Assembly: GCF_900129275.1 (NCBI RefSeq)
Contig: NZ_FQUX01000001.1
Location: 744,001 to 808,000, forward strand
Source of the DNA: Arenibacter palladensis
Lineage (GTDB): Bacteria > Bacteroidota > Bacteroidia > Flavobacteriales > Flavobacteriaceae
Reading direction: 5' to 3'
DNA length: 64,000 bases
Notes under the pieces: model-generated
Told to the model about the DNA's origin: nothing
Databases searched by the model: none
What the model saw: only the letters and a program-made list of their open reading frames with translations
Translations under genes and position numbers: made by a program
Part shown: positions 1-9,762 of the stretch, piece after piece
Numbering within the stretch: the stretch's first letter is position 1
How the letters are laid out: the number at the start of each line of letters is the position of its first letter

Positions 1-170
1 TTTTTAATACATCGGGCTTTGAAAAATATTGCGAAAAAATGTCCAAGGATAAACCCGTGTACCTATATTGTCGTTCGGGTGCCAGGAGTCAGAAAGCAGC
101 ACGTAAATTGATCGGCATGGGTTTTGAAAAAGTATATGACCTGAAAGGTGGCTACATGTCTTGGAGATAA
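1..170 (+). CDS. Rhodanese-like domain protein, C-terminal part
   Basis: The 5' end lies outside the window; 55 C-terminal residues are readable in frame and end at TAA 168-170. They contain the rhodanese active-site loop CRSGAR, with the catalytic cysteine that carries persulfide sulfur, followed by the usual family ending GGYMSW. Rhodanese domains transfer sulfane sulfur or act as thiol sensors. The next gene is a small metal-binding HMA protein 56 bp downstream in the same direction, so the two may be co-transcribed. Domain assignment is firm; whether other domains precede it cannot be seen. Confidence 0.85.
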   Translation, partial: FNTSGFEKYCEKMSKDKPVYLYCRSGARSQKAARKLIGMGFEKVYDLKGGYMSWR

Positions 171-226
171 TTTCGTAGATAACAGGAATTTATAAATTAG
201 CTTTAAATAAGCGCTATGTAAACGCT

Positions 227-499
227 ATGAAATTATCCCTAATTGTTCAAAATATTAAATGTGCGGGTTGTGCTAAAACAATTACCACCAAATTATCGGA
301 ATTGGATAATATTAAAGAGGTTATGGTGGATGTAAATTCCGGAACGGTTTCTTTTGAATCCAAGAACGTTGAGTCCACCCAAAGACTAAGGGACTCTCTT
401 AAAGCTATGGGCTATCCTACGGTTGATGCCAAAAACGGCTTGGGAGATAGGGCCAAATCCTTTCTTAGCTGTGCAGCCGGAAGGATGATGAAGGAATAA
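227..499 (+). CDS. Small heavy-metal-associated (HMA) domain protein
   Basis: A 90-residue protein whose first 65 residues fit the ferredoxin-like HMA fold, with the metal-binding pair Cys12/Cys15 in the motif KCAGCAKT. Such proteins are copper(I) or other soft-metal chaperones. The tail of about 20 residues includes a single extra Cys and is unlike CopZ, so the metal and partner are uncertain. No signal peptide is seen, so it is probably cytoplasmic. It sits between a rhodanese and a cytochrome-type lipoprotein, only 19 bp before the latter, which suggests a redox or metal-handling operon. Confidence 0.8.
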   Translation: MKLSLIVQNIKCAGCAKTITTKLSELDNIKEVMVDVNSGTVSFESKNVESTQRLRDSLKAMGYPTVDAKNGLGDRAKSFLSCAAGRMMKE

Positions 500-518
500 A
501 TCCAAAAATATTAGCTTT

Positions 519-1523
519 ATGAAGTATCTATCTTTCTTTACCATCCTTTTAATGACCCTAGTAAGCTGTAAGGAGGCTAAAAATGCAGAAACTAAACCTG
601 TGGACACAAAGCTAGAAAGCGCATCTTCTGAACAGGAAAAGATACATCCAGGCAAGAAGATTATTGAGACAGAGTGCTATTTATGTCACAATCCTAAGGC
701 ATCGGAAGTCAGTATGATTGCGCCTCCCATGGTGGCCATAAAAAAGCACTATATAGATTCAACCACTACCAAGGAACAATTCATAAAAGCTATGGTAGAT
801 TGGATTAATGATCCGCAAGAAGAAAAATCCAAAATGCCTGGAGCACTAAATCGATTTGGGATAATGCCCTATCAACCCTATCCCGAAGAAACCATTAGCC
901 TGATTGCCGAATACATGTATGACTATGAAATTGCACAACCAGAATGGTTCGATGATCACTTTCAGAGGGAGCATGGTATAAGACTGGGCAAAGGAAAAGG
1001 AATGGGCAATGGTCCCAAACATGGAGTACAAACGGATTATGGGGATATAGGACTTGGTTATGCCTTGGCTACAAAAGCTTCGCTGGGGAAAAATCTAATG
1101 AAGGCCATACAGGAAAAAGGAACGGATGGGGCGGTAGCATTTTGTAACCTCCGGGCCATAGAATTGACGGATAGTATTTCAGTGATGAACAATGCCCAGA
1201 TCAAGCGGGTTTCCGATAAACCCAGAAACCCAATCAATAAGGCCAATGGAGAGGAACTGGGATATATTGCTACTTTTAAGGAGCAGGTTGCATCCGGTTT
1301 GGAAGTTGATCCCATAGTAATTCCCGGTAACGAAGAAGTAACGGTATATTATCCTATAACTACAAATGCCATGTGCCTCCAATGCCATGGGAAACCCAAA
1401 GACCAGGTGAAGCCTACTACTATGGCCACTTTAAGAAAATTATACCCGGAAGATAAGGCCGTTGGTTACGATGTAAATGAGGTTCGTGGAATATGGAGTG
1501 TGGTTTTTGATAAAAACAAGTAG
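519..1523 (+). CDS. Cytochrome c / Tll0287-like (DUF3365) lipoprotein
   Basis: A 334-residue lipoprotein with lipobox LVSC near residue 17. The N-terminal half has one heme c site (C53xxCH57) with downstream Met residues that could serve as the sixth ligand. The C-terminal half resembles the Tll0287-like/DUF3365 sensor domain and ends with a second heme site (C286xxCH290). It is therefore predicted to be a di-heme protein anchored in the periplasm, in electron transfer or redox/ligand sensing. The DUF3365 region from about residue 190 contains the typical run of CNLRA and KRVSDKPRNP. Function is inferred from domains only. Confidence 0.75.
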   Translation: MKYLSFFTILLMTLVSCKEAKNAETKPVDTKLESASSEQEKIHPGKKIIETECYLCHNPKASEVSMIAPPMVAIKKHYIDSTTTKEQFIKAMVDWINDPQEEKSKMPGALNRFGIMPYQPYPEETISLIAEYMYDYEIAQPEWFDDHFQREHGIRLGKGKGMGNGPKHGVQTDYGDIGLGYALATKASLGKNLMKAIQEKGTDGAVAFCNLRAIELTDSISVMNNAQIKRVSDKPRNPINKANGEELGYIATFKEQVASGLEVDPIVIPGNEEVTVYYPITTNAMCLQCHGKPKDQVKPTTMATLRKLYPEDKAVGYDVNEVRGIWSVVFDKNK

Positions 1524-1729
1524 TAGTTCTTTTTGTTCGATTGAAAGAATGCCCTAGGGCTATCAAGTTATAGTGAAATTTAAACCTGTCAATTGATTTG
1601 TGGAGTTTACGAGAGTGGTACTGCTTAATGGCGCTGGTATTTCGGATATTTATACACAGCTAACAAAAAACTTGGTGTTTACTATCTAATTGAATGTCCT
1701 GGCAGCTATTCGTAATAAAAAATTAGCCA

Positions 1730-2470
1730 ATGGAAAACAACCACCATAACAACCATTTACAACCAGAAGAGTCACGTTTTCTAAGTGGGCCTCGTTCCAG
1801 GTTTAAAGAACTGCTTTTCACCTTTAAGGTACAATACAGCTTTATTAGGGCTTTTCGGAAAATGCACTTTATAGGTCCCTGCGTAACGGTTTTTGGATCG
1901 GCCAGATTTGACGTTACCAATCCTTTTTACAAAAAGGCAGAAGAGGTAGGTGCCGCTTTGGCCAATATGGGCTTTACGGTGATGACGGGCGGAGGTCCAG
2001 GTATTATGGAAGCTGCCAATAAAGGCGCTTATGAAGCGGGTGGTTATTCTGTAGGATGTAATATAATTTTGCCCTTTGAACAAAAACCAAACCCCTATCT
2101 ACATAAATGGATCAACATAAGATATTTTTTTGTCCGGAAGTTCCTGTTGATAAAGTACTCCTACGCCTTTGTGGTTATGCCCGGTGGCATGGGCACCTTG
2201 GATGAGCTTTTTGAATCCATTACTTTGATTCAAACGAAGATGATCCAAAATTTCCCCGTGGTCATTTTTGGGTCTGAATACCATAAGGAGCTCTGTGAAC
2301 ACATAAGGATTATGGCGGAGAACGAAAGTATAAGCCCAAAAGACATGGAGTTGTTGTTCGTAACCGATTCTGTGGTGGAGATGGTAGAACACATTAAAAC
2401 CCATGCTATTCAAAGGTTTAAATTAGTTAAAAAACCGCAGCGTCCTAGTTGGTGGTTTGGGGAAGAATAA
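1730..2470 (+). CDS. LOG family protein (TIGR00730-type nucleotide phosphoribohydrolase)
   Basis: The 246-residue protein has the two LOG/lysine-decarboxylase-like signatures: GGGPGIMEAANKGA in the first half and the nucleotide-binding motif PGGMGTLDE in the second. LOG proteins cleave N6-modified AMP (cytokinin riboside monophosphate) to the free base, and many bacterial members act as AMP or other nucleotide 5'-monophosphate phosphoribohydrolases. It is soluble and cytoplasmic. It stands alone, with 206 bp upstream and 201 bp downstream free of genes. The N-terminal 55 residues extend beyond the minimal domain, as in longer LOG members. Confidence 0.85.
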   Translation: MENNHHNNHLQPEESRFLSGPRSRFKELLFTFKVQYSFIRAFRKMHFIGPCVTVFGSARFDVTNPFYKKAEEVGAALANMGFTVMTGGGPGIMEAANKGAYEAGGYSVGCNIILPFEQKPNPYLHKWINIRYFFVRKFLLIKYSYAFVVMPGGMGTLDELFESITLIQTKMIQNFPVVIFGSEYHKELCEHIRIMAENESISPKDMELLFVTDSVVEMVEHIKTHAIQRFKLVKKPQRPSWWFGEE

Positions 2471-2671
2471 GAAGGTTCCTCATTTTTACCAAAATCTCTC
2501 CGATAAAGCTCAGATTATTATAATCCCCTTAACTATTGATAGGAATTAAGAGCATCTACCAAAACAATTTAGTCTTCCTTATGTTTCAAAACCCATGGCC
2601 TGTGTAACTTAAGTGGCTGTGTAGGTGTTTAATATGTTGGAAATTGCTTATGTAACGTAAAACTACTAGCA

Positions 2672-3301
2672 ATGAAACTTTTTAGACAAATAAGAGCCAA
2701 TTTATTCATTTTTGGTTTACCGTTCCTTTTGGCAGTGTTCTCCTGTAACAATGATGATTCATACGTTACGGATCTGGATAATACAAACCTCACTAATGAA
2801 GACAGTGCTGCATTACTGTTTATGTTGGAAGAGGAAAAGCTGGCAAGGGATACCTATACCTATTTGGAGGATTTATGGGAAATAAATCAGTTTTCAAACA
2901 TTAAGAAAAGTGAACAAAGTCATATGGATGCCGTTATTGGCCTTTTGGACCAATATAATATTGCCTATACCCTTTTATCCTATGGGGAGTTTAATAACCC
3001 GGACATTCAAACGCTTTATGATCAGTTTATAGATTACGGCAGCGAGAATAGGGCAAATGCCTTGGAGGTTGGTGCCAATATTGAAGATCTGGATATTGTG
3101 GATTTGGCCAACTTTATTGATGCCACTACCAACAGCGCCATGATAAAAGTTTTTGAAAGTCTACAATGTGGTAGCCGAAACCACCTCAGGAGCATTGTCA
3201 CTGCCATTGAAGTTTCAGGAAACACCTATGAGCCCCAGTATTTAACCCTGGAAGACTATACCCTAATGATCAATGATAGTCAGGAACAATGTGGGCGCTA
3301 A
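2672..3301 (+). CDS. DUF2202 ferritin-like lipoprotein
   Basis: A 209-residue lipoprotein (lipobox VFSC near residue 25). Residues from about 45 match DUF2202, recognisable by MLEEEKLARDTY, the QSHMDAV segment and a late CGSRNHLR. This family is predicted to form a four-helix ferritin-like bundle, with Glu and His residues placed as in di-metal sites, but no activity is established. It is exported and probably anchored to a membrane. The gene is followed 100 bp later by the RND efflux operon and may be separately transcribed. Family assignment is good; function is unknown. Confidence 0.75.
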   Translation: MKLFRQIRANLFIFGLPFLLAVFSCNNDDSYVTDLDNTNLTNEDSAALLFMLEEEKLARDTYTYLEDLWEINQFSNIKKSEQSHMDAVIGLLDQYNIAYTLLSYGEFNNPDIQTLYDQFIDYGSENRANALEVGANIEDLDIVDLANFIDATTNSAMIKVFESLQCGSRNHLRSIVTAIEVSGNTYEPQYLTLEDYTLMINDSQEQCGR

Positions 3302-3374
3302 CCCAAGTTTTTCGAACAACTGACGCTCCTTTACGTTGGTAACATTAGTTACTGTGCAATCCTTTTACTCCCCC

Positions 3375-3382
3375 TAATTTTG
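3375..3382 (+). promoter_or_regulatory. Candidate -7 box for the RND efflux operon
   Basis: The sequence TAATTTTG matches the Bacteroidota -7 consensus TAnnTTTG and lies 18 bp before the ATG of the TolC-like gene. No good -33 TTG is seen at the usual distance, so this is a weak call. Confidence 0.35.
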
Positions 3383-3400
3383 TCTTAAATAATTTGAACG

Positions 3401-4705
3401 ATGAAGAATATCATTTATATACTGTCTTTTTTGGGAACCTTGTCCTTTATGTACGCTCAGGAAAGGGTGTTGATCAGCAAGGAGGAAGTGTTGACCAAAG
3501 TGAAGGAGAACAACAATACCCTAAAAATGTCACAACAGGATGTGTTGGCCGCCAAAGGAGATTTTAATCAGTCCAATGCAGTGATTTTGCCCAATATAAG
3601 CGTCTCCCATACGGCCATGGCCACTACTAACCCCCTTATGGCATTTGGTTCCAAATTAAACCAGGAAATTTTGACCCAGTCGGATTTTGACCCCCTTTTA
3701 TTAAACAATCCCAGTCAGATCGAGGATTATGCCACGCGTATAGTAGTGCAGCAGCCTTTGGTAAATCTGGATGGAATTTTTCAGCGCAAGGCAGCAAAGG
3801 CCAAATTAAATGCTGTGGAGTTAAAAGCGGATAGGACCAATGATTATATGGACTTGGAGGTGGAAAAGGCCTATATGCAATTACAATTGGCCTATAAGGC
3901 CGTAAATGTTTTGCAAGAGGCAAAAAAGGCGGCTATGGAAAATAAACGTTTGGCCGATAATAGTTTTAAGCAGGGGTATCTGCAAAAATCGGATGTCTTG
4001 GCCGTGGAGGTTAGGCTAACGGAAATAGACAATCAGTTACAGTATGCCAAGAGCAATATCCATAATGTCTCTAATTACTTATCCGTCTTGATGAATGATA
4101 ACAGCTATGCTGTTTTACAACCATCGGACTCCTTGACCCTAGTGGTCAGTGACATTTATACGGAAGGATTGCCAGAGAATAGAAAGGACCTACAAGCCAT
4201 GTCCTTGTCCAGTGAGGCATACCAACAAATGTACAGGGCAGATAAAATGAGTTTCCTTCCAAGCTTAAATGCCTTTGGAACCTATGAATTGCATGATGAT
4301 CAAGTTTTTCAGGGAAACGCCAATGGATATCTGATCGGGGCAGAATTAAAATGGAACATTTTTGAAGGCAGCAAACGTTTTGGAAAGGTCCAGAAAAGTA
4401 GGGCCGAATTTGAAAAATCCAAATTGGAACTGAATCAGTATAAGGCAGAGAGTCAGGTAGAGTTGAATAGGGCCATGCGTTTGCTTCAAGATGCCAAAAA
4501 CAATTTGGAGCTTACGTCCTTGGCATTGCAACAGTCGGAAGAATCCCTCCGCATACGTACCAATAGGTTTAAACAAGGCTTGGAGAAAACGACCGACCTA
4601 TTAAATACCGAAACCCAATTTTCACAGAAGAAATTGGAATATTACACCACTATTTTCAATTATAATTACGCCTTGGCCTATGTTAAGTTTTTAACCAAGG
4701 AATAA
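3401..4705 (+). CDS. TolC-family outer membrane efflux protein
   Basis: A 434-residue protein with a Sec signal peptide cleaved after about residue 19 and two long heptad-rich helical halves, the internal duplication of TolC/OprM-like channels. The C-terminal stretch with RFKQGLEKTTDLLNTET is typical of the second repeat. It would form the outer-membrane exit duct for the RND pump encoded directly downstream. Spacing to the adaptor gene is 74 bp, and order (duct, adaptor, permease) is the usual one in Bacteroidota. No lipobox is seen, unlike OprM. Confidence 0.9.
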   Translation: MKNIIYILSFLGTLSFMYAQERVLISKEEVLTKVKENNNTLKMSQQDVLAAKGDFNQSNAVILPNISVSHTAMATTNPLMAFGSKLNQEILTQSDFDPLLLNNPSQIEDYATRIVVQQPLVNLDGIFQRKAAKAKLNAVELKADRTNDYMDLEVEKAYMQLQLAYKAVNVLQEAKKAAMENKRLADNSFKQGYLQKSDVLAVEVRLTEIDNQLQYAKSNIHNVSNYLSVLMNDNSYAVLQPSDSLTLVVSDIYTEGLPENRKDLQAMSLSSEAYQQMYRADKMSFLPSLNAFGTYELHDDQVFQGNANGYLIGAELKWNIFEGSKRFGKVQKSRAEFEKSKLELNQYKAESQVELNRAMRLLQDAKNNLELTSLALQQSEESLRIRTNRFKQGLEKTTDLLNTETQFSQKKLEYYTTIFNYNYALAYVKFLTKE

Positions 4706-4779
4706 TAGCATACAGTTAATCATTATAGGAAACCATAAAAAGGAATATTTACATCCAGTACTAAAAATTAAAAGAAAAC

Positions 4780-5859
4780 ATGCAAACAAAATTATACATA
4801 GCAGCACTCATCACCCTAGTCATAACTATTTCCAGTTGTGGGAGCGATGATAAAAAAAATGTGGCGGACAATTCCCATGCCGTGGCCGTTGAAGTGAGCA
4901 CGGTTTCCGAAGAGAACGGCAGTCCGTTCCTTTCCGCCAGCGGAAAGATAGAGGCGGTGAACAGTGCCAATATCAGTACGCGAATGATGGGATATGTTGA
5001 TAAAATTTATGTACAGGTCGGGGATAAAGTTAGTAAGGGGCAGCAATTGATAAGTATTAACAATGCAGATATATCCGCCAAATTGGCCCAGGTAAATGCC
5101 GGTATTACTGAAGCAACGGCTGCTTTTACAAATGCAGAAAAGGATTATAAAAGGTATACAGCCTTGTTTAACGAGAACAGTGCTTCCCAAAAGGAACTGG
5201 ACGATATTACGGCCAACTACAACATGGCCAAGGCCAGATTGGAAGGGGCCAAACAAATGAAGAACGAGGTGAACGCCCAATTTTCCTATAGCAATATACG
5301 TGCTCCCTTTAACGGAGTGGTCACCAACAAATTTATAAAGGTTGGGGATATGGCAAATCCAGGAATGCCCTTAATGGAAGTAGAAAGCCCGGGCAATTTT
5401 CAGGTATTGGCCATGGTACCGGAATCGGAAATCCTTCAGATCCAATCGGGATCGGAAGTAGAAGTTTTGATCAAGACTTTGGACGAATCCTTTAAGGGAA
5501 CAGTAGCCGAAGTGAGTACATCGGCCAAAAATACTGGTGGACAATATATGGTTAAAGTAATGTTGAACGAGTCCAAGTCTAATCTACTTTCTGGAATGTA
5601 CGCCACTGTGCAGTTTCCAACCGCTAAAAATACGGGTACCAATAGAGTGCTTATTCCTAAAGAAGCTCTGGTGCACAATGGACAATTATCCGGGGTGTAT
5701 ACGGTAAGTGAAAGCAGTACGGCACTTTTACGCTGGCTGCGATTGGGCAGGACTTATGGCGACAGTGTAGAGGTATTGTCAGGACTTTCCAGCGAGGAAC
5801 AATATATAGTATCGGCCGAGGGGAAGTTGTTCAATGGAGCCAAAATAAGTATCCAATAA
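4780..5859 (+). CDS. RND efflux periplasmic adaptor (membrane fusion protein) lipoprotein
   Basis: A 359-residue lipoprotein with lipobox ISSC near residue 20. Domain order is lipoyl/barrel-sandwich half (about 45-85), alpha-helical hairpin (about 95-155), second lipoyl half with NIRAPFNGVV, then beta-barrel and membrane-proximal domains, as in AcrA/HlyD adaptors. It links the inner-membrane permease to the TolC-like duct. The gene lies between those two partners. Substrate cannot be read from the sequence. Confidence 0.9.
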   Translation: MQTKLYIAALITLVITISSCGSDDKKNVADNSHAVAVEVSTVSEENGSPFLSASGKIEAVNSANISTRMMGYVDKIYVQVGDKVSKGQQLISINNADISAKLAQVNAGITEATAAFTNAEKDYKRYTALFNENSASQKELDDITANYNMAKARLEGAKQMKNEVNAQFSYSNIRAPFNGVVTNKFIKVGDMANPGMPLMEVESPGNFQVLAMVPESEILQIQSGSEVEVLIKTLDESFKGTVAEVSTSAKNTGGQYMVKVMLNESKSNLLSGMYATVQFPTAKNTGTNRVLIPKEALVHNGQLSGVYTVSESSTALLRWLRLGRTYGDSVEVLSGLSSEEQYIVSAEGKLFNGAKISIQ

Positions 5860-6008
5860 CTGAAGTTTTAAAAAACGGATTTGCGTTAAGCCTGCCTGCA
5901 GGTATGCGGGGATTGCAGTGATTACCACAGATCTTTTTAGCTGATTTAGGCTAAAATGTAGCTGGCGTAAAAGTGGAAAGCCCAACCTGAGCATTCTTGA
6001 ATGATTTT

Positions 6009-6035
6009 CCTGCAAGGTCTCCAAGACCTTGTAGG
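6009..6035. repeat. Short inverted repeat, 12-bp arms, dispersed-type
   Basis: Arms at 6009-6020 and 6024-6035 pair around a 3-base loop with one G-T wobble (core AAGGTCT/AGACCTT). Similar AAGGT..ACCTT hairpins are common between flavobacterial genes. A GC-rich patch containing CCTGCAGG precedes it at about 5890. The 266-bp gap that holds both separates adaptor and permease genes and has no credible gene. Confidence 0.6.
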
Positions 6036-6125
6036 TATAAAAAAGACGTTAAAAGTATAAAGAACATTCAAGACAAAGACAAGAATTGGCGAAGGTAACG
6101 CCCAAATAAAAAATAAAAGATAAAG

Positions 6126-9100
6126 ATGAAAGAAGGATTAGCAGGCAAAATTGCCAAAGCATTTATAGGATCCAAGTTAACGGTCCTTTTAATGATCGTG
6201 TTCATGGTCATTGGGGTGTACAGTTCGTTCCTGATTCCACGGGAGGAAGAGCCTCAGATAGATGTGCCCATGGCCGATATCTTTGTGGGTTACCCCGGGG
6301 CAAGTCCCACCGAAGTGGAAAGCAGGGTAACCAAACCCCTTGAAAAGTTAATTTCCAATATTAAGGGGGTAGAATATGTGTATTCCACTTCCATGGAGGA
6401 GCAGGGAATGGTTATAGTGCAGTTTTATGTAGGTGAGGACATTGAACGTTCGTTTGTTAAACTCCAGAACGAGATCAATAAGCATATGGACGAAATGCCG
6501 CAAGGCGTTACCTTCCCTTTAATAAAAACCAGGGCCATAGATGATGTTCCTATGTTGGGACTTACCTTATGGAGCGAGAAATACGACGATTACCAATTAA
6601 AGCAAATTGCCCAGGAACTTACGGATGAAATTGAAAAGGTAAACGATGTGTCCGCCACCCAGAGAATAGGTGGCCGTAACCGTCAATTGAGGGTGGTATT
6701 GGACAAGGATAAATTGGCGGAAAGCGGATTGGATTTTCTTACCGTTGCCGAAATGATCAAGGCCAATAACCAACAAATTAGTGGAGGTACTTTTGATAAG
6801 AACGATACCGAATTTATGGTGACCACTGGTAAGTTTCTGGAAACTGCTACGGATGTGGAAAATTTGGTGGTAGGCGTACAACAGAACCGTCCCATTTATT
6901 TAAAGCAAATTGCCAGCATACAGGACGGACCCGAAATTCCCAAGGAATACGTATCCCTTGGTTTTGGGAAGGGGAGTGAAAAGGGGGAAACCTATAAGTC
7001 CGAATATCCTGCCGTTACCATTTCCATAGCCAAGCGCAAAGGTGCGGACGCCATGAATATTTCGGATATTATTTTGGATAAAGTAGATCATTTAAAAAAG
7101 AATCTAATTCCGGATGATGTGCATGTGGAGGTGACCCGAAACTACGGGGAAACAGCTTCCCATAAGGTATCGGAATTATTGATGCACCTTATTGGCGCCA
7201 TAATAGCGGTAACCTTTGTAGTAATGTTGGCCATGGGATGGCGTGGAGGATTGGTGGTGTTTCTATCGGTACCCATCACCTTTGCCTTGACCCTGTTGAG
7301 TTATTATTTACTGGACTATACCCTGAACCGTATCACCTTGTTTGCTTTGGTTTTTGTAACGGGTATTGTGGTGGACGACTCCATTATTATTGCTGAAAAT
7401 ATGCACCGGCATTTTAAAATGAAACGCCTGCCGTTTAAACAGGCTGCATTGTATGCCATTAATGAGGTGGGCAACCCAACTATATTGGCCACTTTTACGG
7501 TAATTGCTTCCGTATTGCCCATGGCTTTTGTCTCCGGTCTAATGGGGCCCTATATGTCGCCAATGCCTATTGGAGCTTCTATTGCGATGTTGTTGTCCCT
7601 TTTTGTTGCCTTGACGATTACACCTTATTTAGGGTATATATTTCTTAGGGAGAAGGATAAAAAAGGAGAGGAAAAGGTAGAGAAACCTTTGGAGAGTACC
7701 TTTATCTACAAGATGTACCATAAGTTTGAAAACCCTTTGATAGAAAACAAAAAGAAACGTTGGCTGTTCTTGGGAATTACCTTCTTGTTGCTATTGGGTT
7801 CCATAGGAATGTTCTTTACCAAATCGGTGGCTGTAAAAATGTTACCGTTCGACAATAAGAACGAGTTTCAGGTGGTCATAGACATGCCCGAAGGTACTAC
7901 CTTGGAACGTACGGGAGTAGTGGCCAGGGAGATTGCCCAATACTTGAACACCCGTCCGGAAGTGGTAAACTACCAAAGTTATGTAGGTACTTCGGCTCCA
8001 ATAACGTTCAACGGTCTTGTACGTCATTACGATATGAGGGGCGGAAGTAATATGGCAGATATTCAGGTGAATTTATTGGACAAGGGCGATAGAAGTGCCC
8101 AAAGTCACGAGATTGCCAGTTTATTACGTCCAGAGATCCAACGTATTGGGGAGAAATTTAATGCCAATGTCAAGATTGTAGAGGTGCCACCTGGACCTCC
8201 AGTGCTATCTACCATTGTTGGGGAAATATATGGCCCTGATTACGATACACAGATGGATATTGCGGACCAGGTACAGCAGATTCTTAAAAACACTCCGGAT
8301 GTAGTGGATGTGGATTGGATGGTAGAAGCTGATCAAGTGGAATATCAATTTATCATAGACAAGGAAAAGGCAATGCTTTACGGTGTGGCACCACAACAAA
8401 TTGCCCATACTATGAACATGGCCCTATCGGAAAGGGCGGTGACCAATCTATATGATGAAAATGCTTCCAATCAAATAGGTTTAATATTGGCTTTGGAGGA
8501 AAAGGAGAAATCCACTATTCAGGATATTGCCCAATTGAAGGTAAAATCCCAACAAGGAAATGGCAATATGGTTCCTATTGCAGATTTGGTCACTATAGAG
8601 CAAACCACCAGGGCCAAGAGCATTTATAGAAAAAACCAAAAGAGGGTGGTCTATGTACTGGCCGATATGGCAGGGGATTTGGAAAGTCCGGTCTATGCTA
8701 TTTTAGGAATGACCGATAAGTTAAAGGCCATGAATTTGCCAAAGGGTTATTCCATTGATGAACTGTATATAAAGCAACCCGATTTTGAGGATAATTACAC
8801 CGTAAAATGGGATGGGGAATGGCAGATTACCTTGGAGGTATTCCGGGATCTTGGATTGGCCTTCCTAGGAGTAATTTTCATCATATACATATTGATCGTA
8901 GGGTGGTTCCAGAATTTTAAGGCCCCGGTGGTCATGATGGTGGCCATACCCCTTTCCCTGATCGGAATTGTATTGGGCCATTGGATGTTGGATGCGTTTT
9001 TTACAGCAACTTCCTTCATAGGAATGATTGCCCTAGCGGGGATTATGGTTCGGAATTCGGTGTTGTTGATCGATTTTATTAATCTGCGTTTGGAGGAAGG

Positions 9101-9323
9101 TATTCCTTTAAAGTTGGCCGTCATCGAGGCCGGTGCCGTAAGGACTACCCCTATCCTATTAACAGCGGGAACCGTTGTAATTGGGGCGTTTGTAATCCTA
9201 TTCGACCCCATTTTCCAAGGACTGGCCATTTCTTTGATGGGAGGTACTATTGTATCCACGGTGCTAACATTGTTGGTAGTGCCTTTGGTGTATTATATGA
9301 TAGAAAGGAAGAACTATAAATAA
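6126..9323 (+). CDS. RND-family efflux permease (AcrB/HAE1-like)
   Basis: A 1065-residue inner-membrane pump with the RND architecture: TM1 at about 17-36, large periplasmic porter loop, TM cluster at about 345-510, second porter loop from about 560, and the last TM cluster at about 920-1060. TM4 carries the GIVVDDSIIIAEN segment with the paired acidic residues needed for proton relay. It drives proton-coupled export through the adaptor and TolC-like proteins encoded upstream. Sequence motifs do not separate drug from metal export. A PII-like gene follows after 112 bp. Confidence 0.92.
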   Translation: MKEGLAGKIAKAFIGSKLTVLLMIVFMVIGVYSSFLIPREEEPQIDVPMADIFVGYPGASPTEVESRVTKPLEKLISNIKGVEYVYSTSMEEQGMVIVQFYVGEDIERSFVKLQNEINKHMDEMPQGVTFPLIKTRAIDDVPMLGLTLWSEKYDDYQLKQIAQELTDEIEKVNDVSATQRIGGRNRQLRVVLDKDKLAESGLDFLTVAEMIKANNQQISGGTFDKNDTEFMVTTGKFLETATDVENLVVGVQQNRPIYLKQIASIQDGPEIPKEYVSLGFGKGSEKGETYKSEYPAVTISIAKRKGADAMNISDIILDKVDHLKKNLIPDDVHVEVTRNYGETASHKVSELLMHLIGAIIAVTFVVMLAMGWRGGLVVFLSVPITFALTLLSYYLLDYTLNRITLFALVFVTGIVVDDSIIIAENMHRHFKMKRLPFKQAALYAINEVGNPTILATFTVIASVLPMAFVSGLMGPYMSPMPIGASIAMLLSLFVALTITPYLGYIFLREKDKKGEEKVEKPLESTFIYKMYHKFENPLIENKKKRWLFLGITFLLLLGSIGMFFTKSVAVKMLPFDNKNEFQVVIDMPEGTTLERTGVVAREIAQYLNTRPEVVNYQSYVGTSAPITFNGLVRHYDMRGGSNMADIQVNLLDKGDRSAQSHEIASLLRPEIQRIGEKFNANVKIVEVPPGPPVLSTIVGEIYGPDYDTQMDIADQVQQILKNTPDVVDVDWMVEADQVEYQFIIDKEKAMLYGVAPQQIAHTMNMALSERAVTNLYDENASNQIGLILALEEKEKSTIQDIAQLKVKSQQGNGNMVPIADLVTIEQTTRAKSIYRKNQKRVVYVLADMAGDLESPVYAILGMTDKLKAMNLPKGYSIDELYIKQPDFEDNYTVKWDGEWQITLEVFRDLGLAFLGVIFIIYILIVGWFQNFKAPVVMMVAIPLSLIGIVLGHWMLDAFFTATSFIGMIALAGIMVRNSVLLIDFINLRLEEGIPLKLAVIEAGAVRTTPILLTAGTVVIGAFVILFDPIFQGLAISLMGGTIVSTVLTLLVVPLVYYMIERKNYK

Positions 9324-9435
9324 GGACGGGTCTCTGATCGGAGTCGAAGAGAGCCCTCTAGGGGATTAATTTAGTCAATACCGTATTTGGGGATAAAGGC
9401 CTAATTCTAATAACTGAATTTTAAAATATAAAGTA

Positions 9436-9741
9436 ATGAAACTACTCATAGTAACCGTTGTGGAGGAATACGCTAAGGAAACGCTACAACTCTTTAAAAA
9501 AGCCAATATAGAGAGCTTTAGCGGCTCCGATATTGATGGATATAAAAATCCTGCCCAAGTGCTCATGGCTTCAAACTGGTTCCCCAGTGAAAAGGGAGGT
9601 GTGGAATCTGCCATGTTTTTTTCCTTTACCTCCGAGGAAAATATTGATATTTTATTTGAACTCATTTTATCGTTCAATAATAAATTGGAAACCAACAATC
9701 CTATAAGGGCAGCGGTGGTTCCCATAGAAAAGTATATTTAA
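9436..9741 (+). CDS. PII/CutA-like small protein linked to RND pump
   Basis: A 101-residue soluble protein. The opening MKLLIVTVVEEYAKE, a central variable loop and the ending IRAAVVPIEKYI follow the beta-alpha-beta, loop, strand order of PII-like signal proteins. PII-family members form trimers that bind nucleotides or small anions and regulate neighbouring transporters. Position just after the RND permease and before a small membrane protein suggests a regulator of that pump. Fold assignment rests on pattern, not on a search; ligand unknown. Confidence 0.55.
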   Translation: MKLLIVTVVEEYAKETLQLFKKANIESFSGSDIDGYKNPAQVLMASNWFPSEKGGVESAMFFSFTSEENIDILFELILSFNNKLETNNPIRAAVVPIEKYI

Positions 9742-9762
9742 TAACCTTTAAAAAATAGTATT

